Shown: positions 18,248 to 29,305, counted from the first letter of the stretch. The stretch: DNA of 64,000 nt from DASRAU01 sp035638075 (GCA_035638075.1 DASRAU010000041.1:210973-274972), one strand, 5' to 3'. Notes: generated by a model from the letters alone, not told the origin. Translations and numbers: made by a program.

Positions 18248-18973
18248 GTGACCGCCCAATCGACCCGAAGATTCGCGTTGGCCGCGCTCGTGCTGGCCCT
18301 CGGTTTGGCGCGCACGCAGGCGCCCGCCGCGGCGGACGAGCCGAAGCAGGACGTCCCGCAGGTGAAGATCCCCCAGCCCGGGGTGCCGCAGATCATGACG
18401 ATGGAGGGCCGCTTCATCCGCATCGCCTACAACAACGAGGGGTATGCGACGCTCGGCTACCGGGTTGCGAACCTGTCGGTCGGCCAGGAATGGATGCTGC
18501 TCGAGATCGGCCTCACGGTGCGCGACGGAGTGCCCGAAGAGACGCTGACGCGCGACGCCCTGTCGCTCGACACGCCCGACGGCAAGACGATTCCGCTGGC
18601 CTCGATCGAGGAGTTCCGCGCCGCGCCGACCGCCGGGCTCGTGAAGCGGGCCGAGATGTCGCACGACCGGATCAACTACTTCCCCCCCCAGGCGACGCAC
18701 GCCTGCCGCATCGGCTTTTTCTCCGATCTGGACTCCGGGGCCAAGGCCTGGGATCAGGTCTCGCTCAATTCCCAGGCCGGCTGCCTGGGACGGATCTTCT
18801 TCCACGTGCCGGGGGGCATCCAGCACGGCCAGCACTGGCTCAACGTGAAGTTCGAGAAGAGCCTGGTGCGCATCCCCTTCCGCATCCTGACCGACGAGGA
18901 ATACAAGTACCTCGACAAGCACTACAAGAACATCGAGAAGCAGGTCAAGGACGCCTTCAAGAAGAAGGGATGA
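18248..18973 (+). CDS. Exported protein of unknown function
   Basis: A 241-residue protein with a signal peptide (ALAALVLALGLARTQA). It has a proline-rich linker, a beta-rich central domain (MEGRFIRIAYNNEGYATLGY; GQEWMLLEIGLTVRDG) and a Lys-rich helical tail (YKYLDKHYKNIEKQVKD). Two cysteines (HACRIGFF, AGCLGRIF) may pair in the periplasm. The GTG is preceded by GAGGAGGA. The stop overlaps the start of the DUF2721 gene (ATGA), so the two are coupled. No family is recognised. Confidence 0.6.
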   Translation: MTAQSTRRFALAALVLALGLARTQAPAAADEPKQDVPQVKIPQPGVPQIMTMEGRFIRIAYNNEGYATLGYRVANLSVGQEWMLLEIGLTVRDGVPEETLTRDALSLDTPDGKTIPLASIEEFRAAPTAGLVKRAEMSHDRINYFPPQATHACRIGFFSDLDSGAKAWDQVSLNSQAGCLGRIFFHVPGGIQHGQHWLNVKFEKSLVRIPFRILTDEEYKYLDKHYKNIEKQVKDAFKKKG

Positions 18974-19410
18974 ACGAAGACGCCGCCCTCACGGCGGTCG
19001 GCCGGGCGATCCAGCTCTCGGTCGCCCCGGTGTTCCTGCTGTCCGCCATCGGGGCCATGCTGTCGGTCATGACCAACCGCGTCGCGCGCGTGGTCGATCG
19101 GGCCCGCGTGGTCGAAGCCCGCCTCAAGGAGGTCGCGGCCGGCGAGCGCGGTCCGTGGCAGCGGGAGCTCGCCAGCCTGGCCCTGCGCGTCCGGCTGATC
19201 CAGCGCTCCATCACCTTCCTGACGCTGACCGCCATCCTGGTCTGCGCGGTGGTGGCGACCATGTTCGTCGCGGCGTTCTTCAGCGTCCACTTCGCCGCCC
19301 CGGTCGCCTTCTTCTTCGTGTCGGCGATGGTCCTGTTCCTGGTCGGCCTGCTCTACTTCCTGCGCGAGATCTTCATCGCCACCGCGAACGTCCGCATCGG
19401 CCACCCGTAG
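18970..19410 (+). CDS. DUF2721 family membrane protein
   Basis: A 146-residue protein with three predicted membrane segments and the DUF2721 signature: APVFLLSAIGAMLSVMTNR, then RVVDRARVVE, and a paired TM hairpin (FLTLTAILVCAVVATMFVAA; FFFVSAMVLFLVGLLYFL). Function is unknown in all known members. The ATG overlaps the previous stop by 4 bases. The gene is convergent with pntB. Confidence 0.85.
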   Translation: MNEDAALTAVGRAIQLSVAPVFLLSAIGAMLSVMTNRVARVVDRARVVEARLKEVAAGERGPWQRELASLALRVRLIQRSITFLTLTAILVCAVVATMFVAAFFSVHFAAPVAFFFVSAMVLFLVGLLYFLREIFIATANVRIGHP

Positions 19411-19437
19411 CCGCCGGAGCGGCCGGGCCGCGTCCGA

Positions 19438-20843
<1,406 letters not shown>

Positions 20844-20847
<4 letters not shown>

Positions 20848-21152
20848 TTCGAGCCCCCCTCGCGCTTGAACATCTTGAGCATGCGATCGGTGATGAGGAA
20901 GCCGCTGACGATGTTGGTCATCGAGGCGAACAGCGCCACCGCCCCGAGGAACCGGATGAGGGGCGGGTGCTCCGACCCCGCGACGATGATCGCGCCGACC
21001 ACGGCGATCGCCGAGATGGCGTTCGTCAGCGACATCAGCGGCGTGTGCAGCAGGCGCGACACCCGCCGGATGACGCCGACGCCGATGAAGGTGGCGAGCA
21101 TGAAGACGAACAGCATCGACCAGTAATCGAGCGCGGGCTGCGTTTCGGCCAT
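20844..21152 (-). CDS. pntAb: NAD(P) transhydrogenase subunit alpha part 2
   Basis: A 102-residue membrane subunit carrying the TM helices that in E. coli are fused to the PntA C-terminus. It has three or four hydrophobic segments, with RRVSRLLHTPLMSLTNAIS as the family signature. The split alpha1/alpha2/beta arrangement matches that of Rhodospirillum-type transhydrogenases. It lies 70 bases after pntAa and overlaps pntB by 4 bases. Confidence 0.93.
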
Positions 21153-21222
21153 CGGTCTCCTCGGTTTTCCGTTCCTGGGTCTATGTCCTGCGGGGCGGGG
21201 GGCCGGCGGCGCCGGCCCGGAT

Positions 21223-22395
21223 TCAGCTTCGGCGCTCCGATCCTGCGGTCGCCGCCATGAGCGCGTCGCGGATGCGATCGTTCGTCACCGCCCCCTCGTG
21301 GGTGATGAGCGATCCTTTCTGGAGGTCGTCGGAGAGGTCGAGACGGAACGCCTTCTCCTTCGTGAACGCCAGCACGAAGCTCGTGAGGTTCCGGCCGAAG
21401 AGCAGGCTGGCGTGCGCCGGCATCGTGGTCGCGAGGTTCAGCGGCGCCAGGATGAGCACGCCGTTTTCCGTCACCACCGTCTCGCCGGGGCGCGACAGCT
21501 CGCAGTTGCCGCCACCGTCGGCGCCGAGATCGACGACCACGGATCCGGGCCGCATGCGGCGCACCACCGCGGCATCGAGCAGGCGCGGCGCGAACACGCC
21601 GCCGATGAGGGCGGTGGTGATCACCACGTCCGCGATGGCGCACTGGTCCGCGAGCATCTCCTTCTGGCGCGTCTTGTCCTCGGCCGACAGCTCGCGGGCG
21701 TAGCCGCCGCCGGCGGAAGCGCTCTCCTTCAGCTCGATGCCGACGTACTTGGCGCCGAGGCTCTCGATCTGCTCCTTCACCTCGGGCCGGACGTCGGTCG
21801 CGAAGACGTTCGCCCCGAGCCGCTTCGCGGTGGCGATCGCCTGCAGCCCGGCGACCGCGGCGCCGACGACGAACACCCGCGCCGGGAACACCGTCCCGGC
21901 CGCGGTCATGAACATCGGGAAGTACTTCGGCAGCTCGGCCGCGGCCAGCAGGACGCCCTTGTAGCCGGCGATGTTGGCCATCGACGACAGCGTGTCCATC
22001 GCCTGCGCGCGCGTGGTGCGCGGAATGGAGTCGGTCGAGAACGCCGTCACCTTGCGCTCGGCCAGAGCCCGGATGGCGTCGAGGTTGCGCATCGGCATCA
22101 GGCTGGCGACGAAGATGGCCCCCGGCCGCATCCAGGCGGCTTCATTCCGGGGCGGCGCGGTCGCCGGAGCATTGACCTTGAGGACGACGTCGGCGGAGCC
22201 GAGCAGGGCCGCGGGGTCCTGTTCCACCGTCGCCCCCGCCTCGCGATAGGCGGCGTCGGGGTAGAACGCGGCCTCCCCGGCCCCCGCTTCGACGGCGACC
22301 TGGTAGCCCGCCTGGATGAGCTTCTTGCAGGACTCGGGCGCGAGAGCCACGCGGTGCTCTCCCGCCCGGGTCTCCTTCGGAACGGCGATCTTCAT
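21223..22395 (-). CDS. pntAa: NAD(P) transhydrogenase subunit alpha part 1
   Basis: A 390-residue soluble NAD(H)-binding subunit (dI domain), homologous to alanine dehydrogenase. It begins MKIAVPKETRAGEHRVAL. The Rossmann segment reads VFVVGAAVAGLQAIATAKRLGA, and the mobile-loop region follows near ESASAGGGYARELS. The ATG at 22395 is preceded by GGAGGGGAG, favouring it over a GTG slightly upstream. It is the first gene of pntAa-pntAb-pntB. A CATAAT hexamer about 30 bases upstream is a possible -10. Confidence 0.94.
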   Translation of the reverse strand: MKIAVPKETRAGEHRVALAPESCKKLIQAGYQVAVEAGAGEAAFYPDAAYREAGATVEQDPAALLGSADVVLKVNAPATAPPRNEAAWMRPGAIFVASLMPMRNLDAIRALAERKVTAFSTDSIPRTTRAQAMDTLSSMANIAGYKGVLLAAAELPKYFPMFMTAAGTVFPARVFVVGAAVAGLQAIATAKRLGANVFATDVRPEVKEQIESLGAKYVGIELKESASAGGGYARELSAEDKTRQKEMLADQCAIADVVITTALIGGVFAPRLLDAAVVRRMRPGSVVVDLGADGGGNCELSRPGETVVTENGVLILAPLNLATTMPAHASLLFGRNLTSFVLAFTKEKAFRLDLSDDLQKGSLITHEGAVTNDRIRDALMAATAGSERRS

Positions 22396-22524
22396 CTCCC
22401 CTCCCGGCACGAAGCACCGATTATGTCAGGCTCGGGCCATACAGGGAATCACACCACGAGGTAAGCGGTCGTGCGGTCCTGGCCCGGGGGTGCACCACCA
22501 TTTGAAACGGGGAGGGTCCCGTCG

Positions 22525-23844
22525 TCAGGCAGCCTGTCGCGGGAGGGCGAGGGAGCGCAGCGCGTCGGCGACGTCTTTCGCCGACCGCGGCCGGTCGGAA
22601 GGATCCTTGGCGAGCAGGCGCGACACCAGCCGGGCGAGGGCGGACGGCGCCCCGATTGCGGCCGCGTCGAGCGCGGGAGTCGACGCGGGCGACGCGTGCG
22701 CGAGCAGAACCTCCTGCACGGTCCCCGAGTACGGCGGGCGGCCGGAGAGCATCTCGAAGAGCACGCAGCCGAGCGCGTAGAGGTCGGCGCGGAAGTCCAC
22801 GGCGGCGCCGCGCGTCTGCTCGGGAGCCATGTAGGACGGAGTTCCCATGACCGCGCCCTCCTGGGTCATCGCCGAGTCACCCATCCGCGCGAGGCCGAAA
22901 TCGGCCACCTTGATGTCGTTTCCCGAGAACAGGATGTTCGCCGGCTTGAGATCGCGGTGGATGACGCCGCGGGCGTGCGCCGCGGCGAGCGCTTCGGCGA
23001 TCTGCGCTCCCAGGCGAGCCGCCTCCGCGGCCGGCAGCTTCCCCTTTTTCCGGAGGCGCGCGGCGAGATCCTCTCCTTCGCACAGCTCCATCGTCAGGAA
23101 AGGCCGATCGCCTTCCCGGTACAGATCGAAGACCTGCACGACGTAAGGGCTCGAGATCTGCGCCAGCGCACGGGCCTCCCGCAGGAACCGCTCGCGCACC
23201 GCGGGATCCGTCGCCAGGGGACTCGCGAGCTCCTTCACCGCCACGCGCCGCCCGAGCACGACGTCTTCACCCAGGTGGACGGTCCCCATGGCGCCGCGTC
23301 CCAGCGTCCGGACCAGGCGAATCCGCCCGCCCGGGCCAATCGCCCCGGTCAGCGACTCGTTCGCGAGCGGCTGGATGGCCGTCCGGCTTCCCTGCCGCTC
23401 GCGCAGCCGCCGGCCTGCGTCGGCGCGTTGCGGCGCGTCCGGAGCGAGCGCCTCGGCCCGGGACAGCAGGAGGATCGACCGCTCGATGTCGCCCTGCCGC
23501 GCCGCCTGCTCGGCGGCCATGGAGAGGTCGTCACTTTCGCGGCGCGCCCGTTCGATCGTCGGCTTCACCCGGCTCTTTGCGAGCGCACCGACGAGCGCCC
23601 ATCCCGCGGGCCACAGCACGAGGTCGAGCCACCACATCACGTCGGGATAGGCGTCATGACCGGTCCGGATCAGCCCCAGGTAGGCCTTCGGCTTCGGGAC
23701 CACAACCCGGACCAGCGGCCCGAGGACGAGCGTCATGAAGAGGGTGTGGACGCAGAGGGCGATGACGGCCGCCCGGCACTCCTTCAGCCACAGAAGGAAG
23801 ATGGGCTTGCGCCGCAGGGCCTCGAGCGTGGAGGACAGGAGCAT
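22525..23844 (-). CDS. Ser/Thr protein kinase with N-terminal membrane region
   Basis: A 439-residue kinase. Unusually for bacterial PASTA- or propeller-type kinases, the hydrophobic segments are N-terminal (AAVIALCVHTLFMTLVLG; LVLWPAGWALVGAL). A helical, Ala/Arg-rich linker follows, and the kinase domain is at about 165-435: glycine loop LGRGAMGTVH, lysine AVKEL, catalytic HRDLKPAN, DFGLAR, and GTPSYMAPEQ. All catalytic residues are present. The start at ATG 23844 is supported by TATATT 10 bases upstream; an upstream in-frame start at 23910 exists. It is head-to-head with a second kinase. Confidence 0.85.
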   Translation of the reverse strand: MLLSSTLEALRRKPIFLLWLKECRAAVIALCVHTLFMTLVLGPLVRVVVPKPKAYLGLIRTGHDAYPDVMWWLDLVLWPAGWALVGALAKSRVKPTIERARRESDDLSMAAEQAARQGDIERSILLLSRAEALAPDAPQRADAGRRLRERQGSRTAIQPLANESLTGAIGPGGRIRLVRTLGRGAMGTVHLGEDVVLGRRVAVKELASPLATDPAVRERFLREARALAQISSPYVVQVFDLYREGDRPFLTMELCEGEDLAARLRKKGKLPAAEAARLGAQIAEALAAAHARGVIHRDLKPANILFSGNDIKVADFGLARMGDSAMTQEGAVMGTPSYMAPEQTRGAAVDFRADLYALGCVLFEMLSGRPPYSGTVQEVLLAHASPASTPALDAAAIGAPSALARLVSRLLAKDPSDRPRSAKDVADALRSLALPRQAA

Positions 23845-23854
23845 GGCCCTGCGG

Positions 23855-23860
23855 AATATA
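23855..23860 (-). promoter_or_regulatory. -10-like TATATT before minus-strand kinase
   Basis: TATATT on the minus strand lies 10 bases before ATG 23844. It implies a leader of only a few bases and argues against the longer kinase start. Confidence 0.4.
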
Positions 23861-23927
23861 AGGACCGCGCCACGAGGGGGCAAATGCCCGGCGGGCGTGG
23901 CGGTGGACACCCTCGGGCGACGGCGGC

Positions 23928-23933
23928 TATCCT
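23928..23933 (+). promoter_or_regulatory. -10-like TATCCT before plus-strand kinase
   Basis: TATCCT lies 9 bases before ATG 23943. There is no Shine-Dalgarno sequence in the intervening CCCGCCGCC. Confidence 0.35.
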
Positions 23934-23942
23934 CCCGCCGCC

Positions 23943-26546
23943 ATGCCGCTCGCTCCCGGCACGACCATCGGCCCCTACACCATCGTCGGTCCGCTCGGCG
24001 CGGGCGGGATGGGCGAGGTCTATCGCGCCCGCGACGCGCGGCTGCAGCGCGAGGTGGCGATCAAGGTGCTGCCGGCGACGCTCGTCGCCGACTCCGAGCG
24101 GCTGCGGCGGTTCGAACAGGAGGCGCGCGCCACAGGCTCGCTCAACCACCCGAACATCGTGGTGGTGTACGACATCGGCACCCACGACGGCGCGCCGTAC
24201 GTCGTCGAGGAGCTGCTCGAAGGGCAGACGCTGCGCGAGCGCCTGGAGACAGGTCCCATGCCGGCGCGCAAGGCGATCGATTTCGCGCGCCAGATCACCC
24301 AGGGGCTCGCCGCCGCGCACCAGAAGGGGATCGTCCACCGCGACCTGAAGCCGGAGAACCTGTTCGTCACGCACGACGGCCGCGTGAAGATCCTCGACTT
24401 CGGCCTGGCAAAGCTGACGCGCCTCGAGACCGACTCCACCGCGTTCACGTCGGCCCCGACGGCCGCCGGGGCCGGCACCGGCGCCGGCGTCATCCTCGGC
24501 ACGGTCGGCTACATGTCCCCCGAGCAGGTGCGCGGCCAGGCGGCCGACCACCGCTCCGACATCTTCTCGTTCGGCAGCATCCTGTACGAGATGCTCGCCG
24601 GCCGGCGCGCCTTCAGCGCGTCTTCATCGGTCGAGACGATGAACGCCATCCTCAAGGAGGAGCCGGCCGATCTCGCGCGCTCGCTCGCCGATCTGCCGCC
24701 GGGCCTCGAGCGGATCGTGCACCACTGCCTCGAGAAGAGTCCCGACGAGCGTTTCCAGTCGGCGCGCGATCTCGGCTTCCAGCTCGAGGCGCTGTCGGCG
24801 ACCTCGGCCGGATCGATCGCGGGCGGGGTCTCCCTCGCCTCCGGCGCGACCGCGGCCAGGCGGGGTCTCGGCGCGCGCGTCCTGCTCTGGCCCGCGCTTC
24901 TGGCCGCCGTGCTCCTGGCGGCGGCCGGTTTCTGGGCCGGCCGGGCCACGGTTCCCCCCGTGGCCGAGGCGATCTATACGCAGATGACCTTTCAGTCCGG
25001 GGTGATCAGCTCCGCCAGGTTCGCGCCGGACGGCCAGACGGTCGTCTACTCCGCCGCCTGGGAAGGCGGGCCGACGAGGCTCTACACGGCGCGCAGCGGG
25101 AGCCCCGAGTCCCGCGCGCTCGAGCTGCCGACGGCCGATCTCCTGTCGCTCTCCCGGTCGGGGGAGATGGCCATCCTCCTCGACCCTCATTTCACCCTCG
25201 GCTGGCAGCGCCAGGGGACGCTCGCCCGCGCCCCCCTCGCCGGCGGAGCGCCGCGCGAGGTCATGCAGGACGTCGAGGACGCCGACTGGGCGCCCGACGG
25301 CGAGGGACTCGCGGTGATCCGGACCGTCGACGCGCGTTACCGGCTCGAATACCCCACCGGCAAGGTGCTGTACGAGTCGAACGGCTGGATGACGGCGCCG
25401 CGCTTCTCCCCCGACGGCCGGTTCATCGCCTTCATCGACCATCCCTCCCCGGGGGACGATCGCGGGCGCATCGCGGTGGTCGACCGGGACGCGAAAATCC
25501 GCTTCCTGACCGACCCGTTCGCCTCCATGGCCGGCCTGGCGTGGACCCCCGACGGCCGGGCCGTCTGGTTCAGCGCCGGGCGCATCGGCAACATTCGCGC
25601 CATCCACGAGGTCGATCTCTCCGGCCGGCAGCGCGTCGTGGACGGCGCGCCGACGGGCATGACCCTCACCGACGTGGCGTCGTCCGGCCGGACGTTGATC
25701 GTGCGCTACAGCGCGCGCCGCGGGATCCTCGGCACCTCACCCGGCAATCCGGTCGAGCGGGATCTGTCATGGCTCGACTGGTCGCGTCCCGCGGCGCTGT
25801 CGCGCGACGGGCGCCAGGTCCTCTTCGAGGAGCAGGGGCAGGGAGGCGGCCCGGGCTATTCGGTGTACCTGAGACCGACCGACGGCGGACCGGCGGTCCG
25901 TCTCGGGCGCGGCTCGGCGCTCGATCTCAGCCCGGACGGCCGCTGGGCGCTGACCGCCTCGCTGGACGACGAGGACCTCATGACCTTCCTGCCGACCGGG
26001 GTGGGAGAGCCCCGCACCGTGCGTGTCCCCGGATTCCAAATGATCAATGCGCAGTACCATCCCGATGGCCGGCGCATCCTCCTGCTCGCGGCCGAGAAGG
26101 GACACACGCCGCGGTTCTATGTCATGGACCCGGAGGCCAGCGGACCGCCGAAGGCCATCACGCCCGAGGGCGTCGGCATCGTGTGCGCCCCTTCGCCCGA
26201 CGGCCGTCGCATCGCCACGACCATAGCCGGAAAGCCGGCGCAGATCTGGCCGATCGACGGGGGCGATCCGTCACCGCTCCCGGGATCGACTCCCGGGGAC
26301 AAGCCGATTCACTGGAGCGCGGACGGACGCACCGTGTCCGTCATCGTGATCGGCAACAAGGCCGCGCGCCTGGACGCCATCGATGTCGCGAGCGGCCGCC
26401 GCAGCACGGTCCGCACCCTTTCCCCCGCGGACGCCGCCGGCATCGTCAGCGTGGATTTCGTCACCCTCTCCGCCGACGCCAGCGTCTACGCCTATTCCTA
26501 CCGTCGCATGCTGTCGGCGCTGTACCAGGTGGACGGTCTGCGCTAG
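23943..26546 (+). CDS. Membrane Ser/Thr kinase with C-terminal TolB/WD40-like propeller
   Basis: An 867-residue receptor-like kinase. The kinase domain spans about residues 12-280, with LGAGGMGEVYRARD, AIKVLP, HRDLKPEN, DFGLAK and GYMSPEQ all intact. One TM helix follows at about 315-340 (LLWPALLAAVLLAAAGFW). The extracytoplasmic part carries repeated WD40-like/TolB blades recognisable by FAPDGQTV, FSPDGRFIAF, WTPDGRAVWF, LSPDGRWAL, PSPDGRRIA and WSADGRTV. Such kinase-propeller fusions are common in Acidobacteriota. The ligand is unknown. Kinase orientation would be cytoplasmic, with the propeller outside. Confidence 0.92.
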   Translation: MPLAPGTTIGPYTIVGPLGAGGMGEVYRARDARLQREVAIKVLPATLVADSERLRRFEQEARATGSLNHPNIVVVYDIGTHDGAPYVVEELLEGQTLRERLETGPMPARKAIDFARQITQGLAAAHQKGIVHRDLKPENLFVTHDGRVKILDFGLAKLTRLETDSTAFTSAPTAAGAGTGAGVILGTVGYMSPEQVRGQAADHRSDIFSFGSILYEMLAGRRAFSASSSVETMNAILKEEPADLARSLADLPPGLERIVHHCLEKSPDERFQSARDLGFQLEALSATSAGSIAGGVSLASGATAARRGLGARVLLWPALLAAVLLAAAGFWAGRATVPPVAEAIYTQMTFQSGVISSARFAPDGQTVVYSAAWEGGPTRLYTARSGSPESRALELPTADLLSLSRSGEMAILLDPHFTLGWQRQGTLARAPLAGGAPREVMQDVEDADWAPDGEGLAVIRTVDARYRLEYPTGKVLYESNGWMTAPRFSPDGRFIAFIDHPSPGDDRGRIAVVDRDAKIRFLTDPFASMAGLAWTPDGRAVWFSAGRIGNIRAIHEVDLSGRQRVVDGAPTGMTLTDVASSGRTLIVRYSARRGILGTSPGNPVERDLSWLDWSRPAALSRDGRQVLFEEQGQGGGPGYSVYLRPTDGGPAVRLGRGSALDLSPDGRWALTASLDDEDLMTFLPTGVGEPRTVRVPGFQMINAQYHPDGRRILLLAAEKGHTPRFYVMDPEASGPPKAITPEGVGIVCAPSPDGRRIATTIAGKPAQIWPIDGGDPSPLPGSTPGDKPIHWSADGRTVSVIVIGNKAARLDAIDVASGRRSTVRTLSPADAAGIVSVDFVTLSADASVYAYSYRRMLSALYQVDGLR

Positions 26547-26573
26547 CAGGACCGCGCCACGCGGGGCGCGAGG

Positions 26574-27644
26574 TCAGGGCTTCGCGGCGGCGGGCATCTT
26601 CGACGTGAGGGTCACCTTCTTCCCACCCCGGAGCACCGTCACGACGACTGCATCCCCGGGCTTCAAGCCGACGATGCGGCTGCGGATCTTGGGAAGACTC
26701 TCCGGGCCCGCGACCGGGATGTCGAAGACGGCGGTGACGATGTCCCCGCCGACGATCAGCTCCTCGTCGCCGATGCGGGCCGGGAGCATCCCGGCCTTCA
26801 GTCCCAGCTGCTCGGCCGGTGACCCTTTGGCGACACGCTGCACCAGGAGACCGGTGCCCGGCGCGGGCAGGTTGAAGACCGCGCCCAGGTCGCCGTCCAG
26901 CAGGTAGCCGTCGATGCCGCTCCAGAACGCTCCGCTCTCGAGCAGCAGCCGCGCGATCTTCGAGGTGACGGCGAAGCCCAGTCCGTCCGATCCGCCGGTG
27001 CGCGACATGATGTAGCTGACGATGCCGACGACTTCGCCCTGCATGTTGAACATCGGACCGCCCGAGTTGCCCTGGTTGATCGCGGCGTCGGTCTGGAAGA
27101 ACTCCACCGGCATCATGCCGCGCACGGTGCCGTTCGGCTTGCGCCGGCCGCCGATGTAGCCGACCGTCAGCGTGTGACTGATTCCCAGTGGTGCCCCTAC
27201 CACGAAGACGCGGTCGCCGACGTCCATGGCGTCCGAGTCGCCGAGCTTCGCGATGAACGGCGTGCGCGGCGACTGGTCGAGCTGGATCATCGCCAGGTCC
27301 ACCAGCGGCTCCGACGACACCACGTGCGCGGGGACCTTCTCGCCCGACACGAACAGCACCTCGATCCGGTCGGCGGTCTGCACCACGTGCGCCGCAGTCA
27401 GGATCTTCCCCTCCGGGGTGATCATCACGCCCGACCCGAGCGACCGCATCGCCGCCGGCTGAACCATGCCCTCCGGCGCCGGCAGGGCCGCTTCTTCTGT
27501 GCGGATCTCCACCACGGCAGGGTTGATGCGGGAGAAGACCTCGCGCAGGGGCGGCGCGTCGTCCGCCGCCTGGAACCCCGCGCCGGCCGTCAGCAGGAGA
27601 AGGAGAGCCGCCGACCACGCCACCGCCATCGCCATTCTGCTCAT
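26574..27644 (-). CDS. HtrA/DegP-like trypsin-family serine protease with one PDZ domain
   Basis: A 356-residue exported protease. The signal peptide is MAVAWSAALLLLLTAGAG, with probable cleavage near FQA. The catalytic triad is visible: His in ILTAAHVV, Asp in LVDLAMIQL, and Ser in NQGNSGGPM. A single PDZ domain follows (GLLVQRVAKGSPAEQLGL; GDAVVVTVLRGGKKV). The protein acts in periplasmic protein quality control by analogy with the family. I choose ATG 27644, preceded by AGAGGA, over an upstream in-frame start, because it leaves a normal signal peptide. Confidence 0.9.
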   Translation of the reverse strand: MSRMAMAVAWSAALLLLLTAGAGFQAADDAPPLREVFSRINPAVVEIRTEEAALPAPEGMVQPAAMRSLGSGVMITPEGKILTAAHVVQTADRIEVLFVSGEKVPAHVVSSEPLVDLAMIQLDQSPRTPFIAKLGDSDAMDVGDRVFVVGAPLGISHTLTVGYIGGRRKPNGTVRGMMPVEFFQTDAAINQGNSGGPMFNMQGEVVGIVSYIMSRTGGSDGLGFAVTSKIARLLLESGAFWSGIDGYLLDGDLGAVFNLPAPGTGLLVQRVAKGSPAEQLGLKAGMLPARIGDEELIVGGDIVTAVFDIPVAGPESLPKIRSRIVGLKPGDAVVVTVLRGGKKVTLTSKMPAAAKP

Positions 27645-27729
27645 GGGTCGTTCATCCTCTTCGAGAGGCCGGAGCATACAGGATGGGAGCGACAACGCTG
27701 CTTTCGGAACCTCGGAGGCCGGGCGGCGG

Positions 27730-27735
27730 TAACCT
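27730..27735 (+). promoter_or_regulatory. -10-like TAACCT before amidohydrolase lipoprotein
   Basis: TAACCT ends 6 bases before GTG 27742. Spacing fits a leaderless transcript. Confidence 0.35.
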
Positions 27736-27741
27736 CCTCAC

Positions 27742-29283
27742 GTGCAGAATCCCCGCTCGACTGCTCTCGCGCTCGCCTTCGTCCTGACGGCCTGCGCAAG
27801 TCGCGCTCCGGTCGTCTCCGATGCCGGCCACGCGGCCAACGTGTTCATCCAGGACGTGACGGTCATCTCCCCCGAGCGGCCCTCTCCCCTGCCGCAGGTG
27901 GACGTGGAGATTCGCGACGGCCGCATCGCACGCATCGGGCCCGGGATCGCGGCCGGGTCCGCCGGCGCGGGCTCGAACGTGCAGCACATCGACGGGCGCG
28001 GTCGTTTTCTCGTCCCGGGGCTGATCGACTCGCACGTGCACGTCGGGCACCAGGGTCCCCTCGACGACGACGCAATCGAGCAGCATCCGGAGCTGCAGAC
28101 CGCGTGGCGGTCCCAGGTCGGGCGCTCGCACCTCGCGTTCGGCTTCACGACCCTCGTGGATCTCGATCTCGCCGAAGACACCCGCGCGTGGTTCGACGCG
28201 ACGCCGGTTCATCCGCGCCTGTACGGTTGCGGCCGCGCGGTGCGCGTCGCCGGCGGCTACGGCGGAGCGCAGCGCGTGCCCGCCGACGGGGAGTCGGCGG
28301 CGGCGCTCAACCTGGTCTACGAGCCGGGGCAGCATGACCTGTGGCCGGCGGCCGTCGACCCGGATGATTTCACCCCCGAGCGCGCCGTCGCCCGTGCCGC
28401 CGATACCGGAGCCATCTGCGTGAAGACCTTCATCGAGCCGGGCTTCGGCGGCGCCGCCCACTGGCCCGTGCCGCGGCCGGAAACCCTGACCGCGCTGCGC
28501 GACTCGGCGCACCGGCGTGGTCTCGTCTTCGTCGTGCACGCGAACGCCGTCGACGCCTGGCGGGCCGCCATCGACGGCGGCGCCGATGTCATCGCCCACG
28601 GCCTGTGGCACTGGCCGGGCGATCGGATGAGCACCACTCCGCCGCCGGAGGCCTCCGCCGTCATCGACGCCGCCGCCCGCGCCGGGATCGCGGTCCAGCC
28701 GACGCTGCAGGCGGTTTTCGGCGACGAGACCATCTTCGACGCCTCGCTCCTGGACGACCCGCGCCTGGCGGAGTCGATCCCCGGCGTCGTGCTCGAGCAT
28801 CTTCGCGGCGCCGAAGCCCGGGCGGCGCGGCAGGCGCTGGCGGACGAGTATCGCGGCGCCATCGAGCGACTGCTCGGGCCGGCGGTCGATCCGGCGCGCG
28901 TGATGGCGACCGCCCCGGAGCGGGCGGCGCACACGCTCCGGCTCATGACGGAGCGCAAGGTGCGGCTTCTCTTCGGCAGCGACACGCCCTCGAACGAGGG
29001 GATCGGCAACCCGCCCGGGCTCAACGGCCGCTTCGAGCTGCAGCGCTGGTTCGAGGCGGGGGTGCCGCTTCCCATCATCCTGCGCGCCGCCACGCTCGGC
29101 AACGCCGAAGCCTTCGGGCTGGCGCGCGACCTCGGCACAATCGAAGTCGGCAAGCGCGCCGATCTCCTGCTGCTGCGCGCCGATCCGCTGCAGAGCATCG
29201 ACGCCTGGGACACCATCGAGACCGTCTTCCTGGATGGCCGGCCTCTCCCTCGTTCGTCGTTGCGCGCGCCGGAGTCGCGATAG
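27742..29283 (+). CDS. Amidohydrolase superfamily lipoprotein
   Basis: A 513-residue metal-dependent hydrolase of the imidazolonepropionase-like amidohydrolase group. An N-terminal lipobox (FVLTAC) indicates lipid anchoring. The barrel shows the first metal ligands in LIDSHVHVGH, a His in VVHANAVDA, another in IAHGLWHW, and the late Asp in LFGSDTPSNEG. The C-terminal beta domain has the usual LGTIEVGKRADLLLL and FLDGRPL. The likely substrate is a small cyclic amide or peptide, but it cannot be named. The MFS gene follows closely and may be co-transcribed. Confidence 0.87.
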   Translation: MQNPRSTALALAFVLTACASRAPVVSDAGHAANVFIQDVTVISPERPSPLPQVDVEIRDGRIARIGPGIAAGSAGAGSNVQHIDGRGRFLVPGLIDSHVHVGHQGPLDDDAIEQHPELQTAWRSQVGRSHLAFGFTTLVDLDLAEDTRAWFDATPVHPRLYGCGRAVRVAGGYGGAQRVPADGESAAALNLVYEPGQHDLWPAAVDPDDFTPERAVARAADTGAICVKTFIEPGFGGAAHWPVPRPETLTALRDSAHRRGLVFVVHANAVDAWRAAIDGGADVIAHGLWHWPGDRMSTTPPPEASAVIDAAARAGIAVQPTLQAVFGDETIFDASLLDDPRLAESIPGVVLEHLRGAEARAARQALADEYRGAIERLLGPAVDPARVMATAPERAAHTLRLMTERKVRLLFGSDTPSNEGIGNPPGLNGRFELQRWFEAGVPLPIILRAATLGNAEAFGLARDLGTIEVGKRADLLLLRADPLQSIDAWDTIETVFLDGRPLPRSSLRAPESR

Positions 29284-29305
29284 ATTAGGCGGCGGAGAAC
29301 GACAC

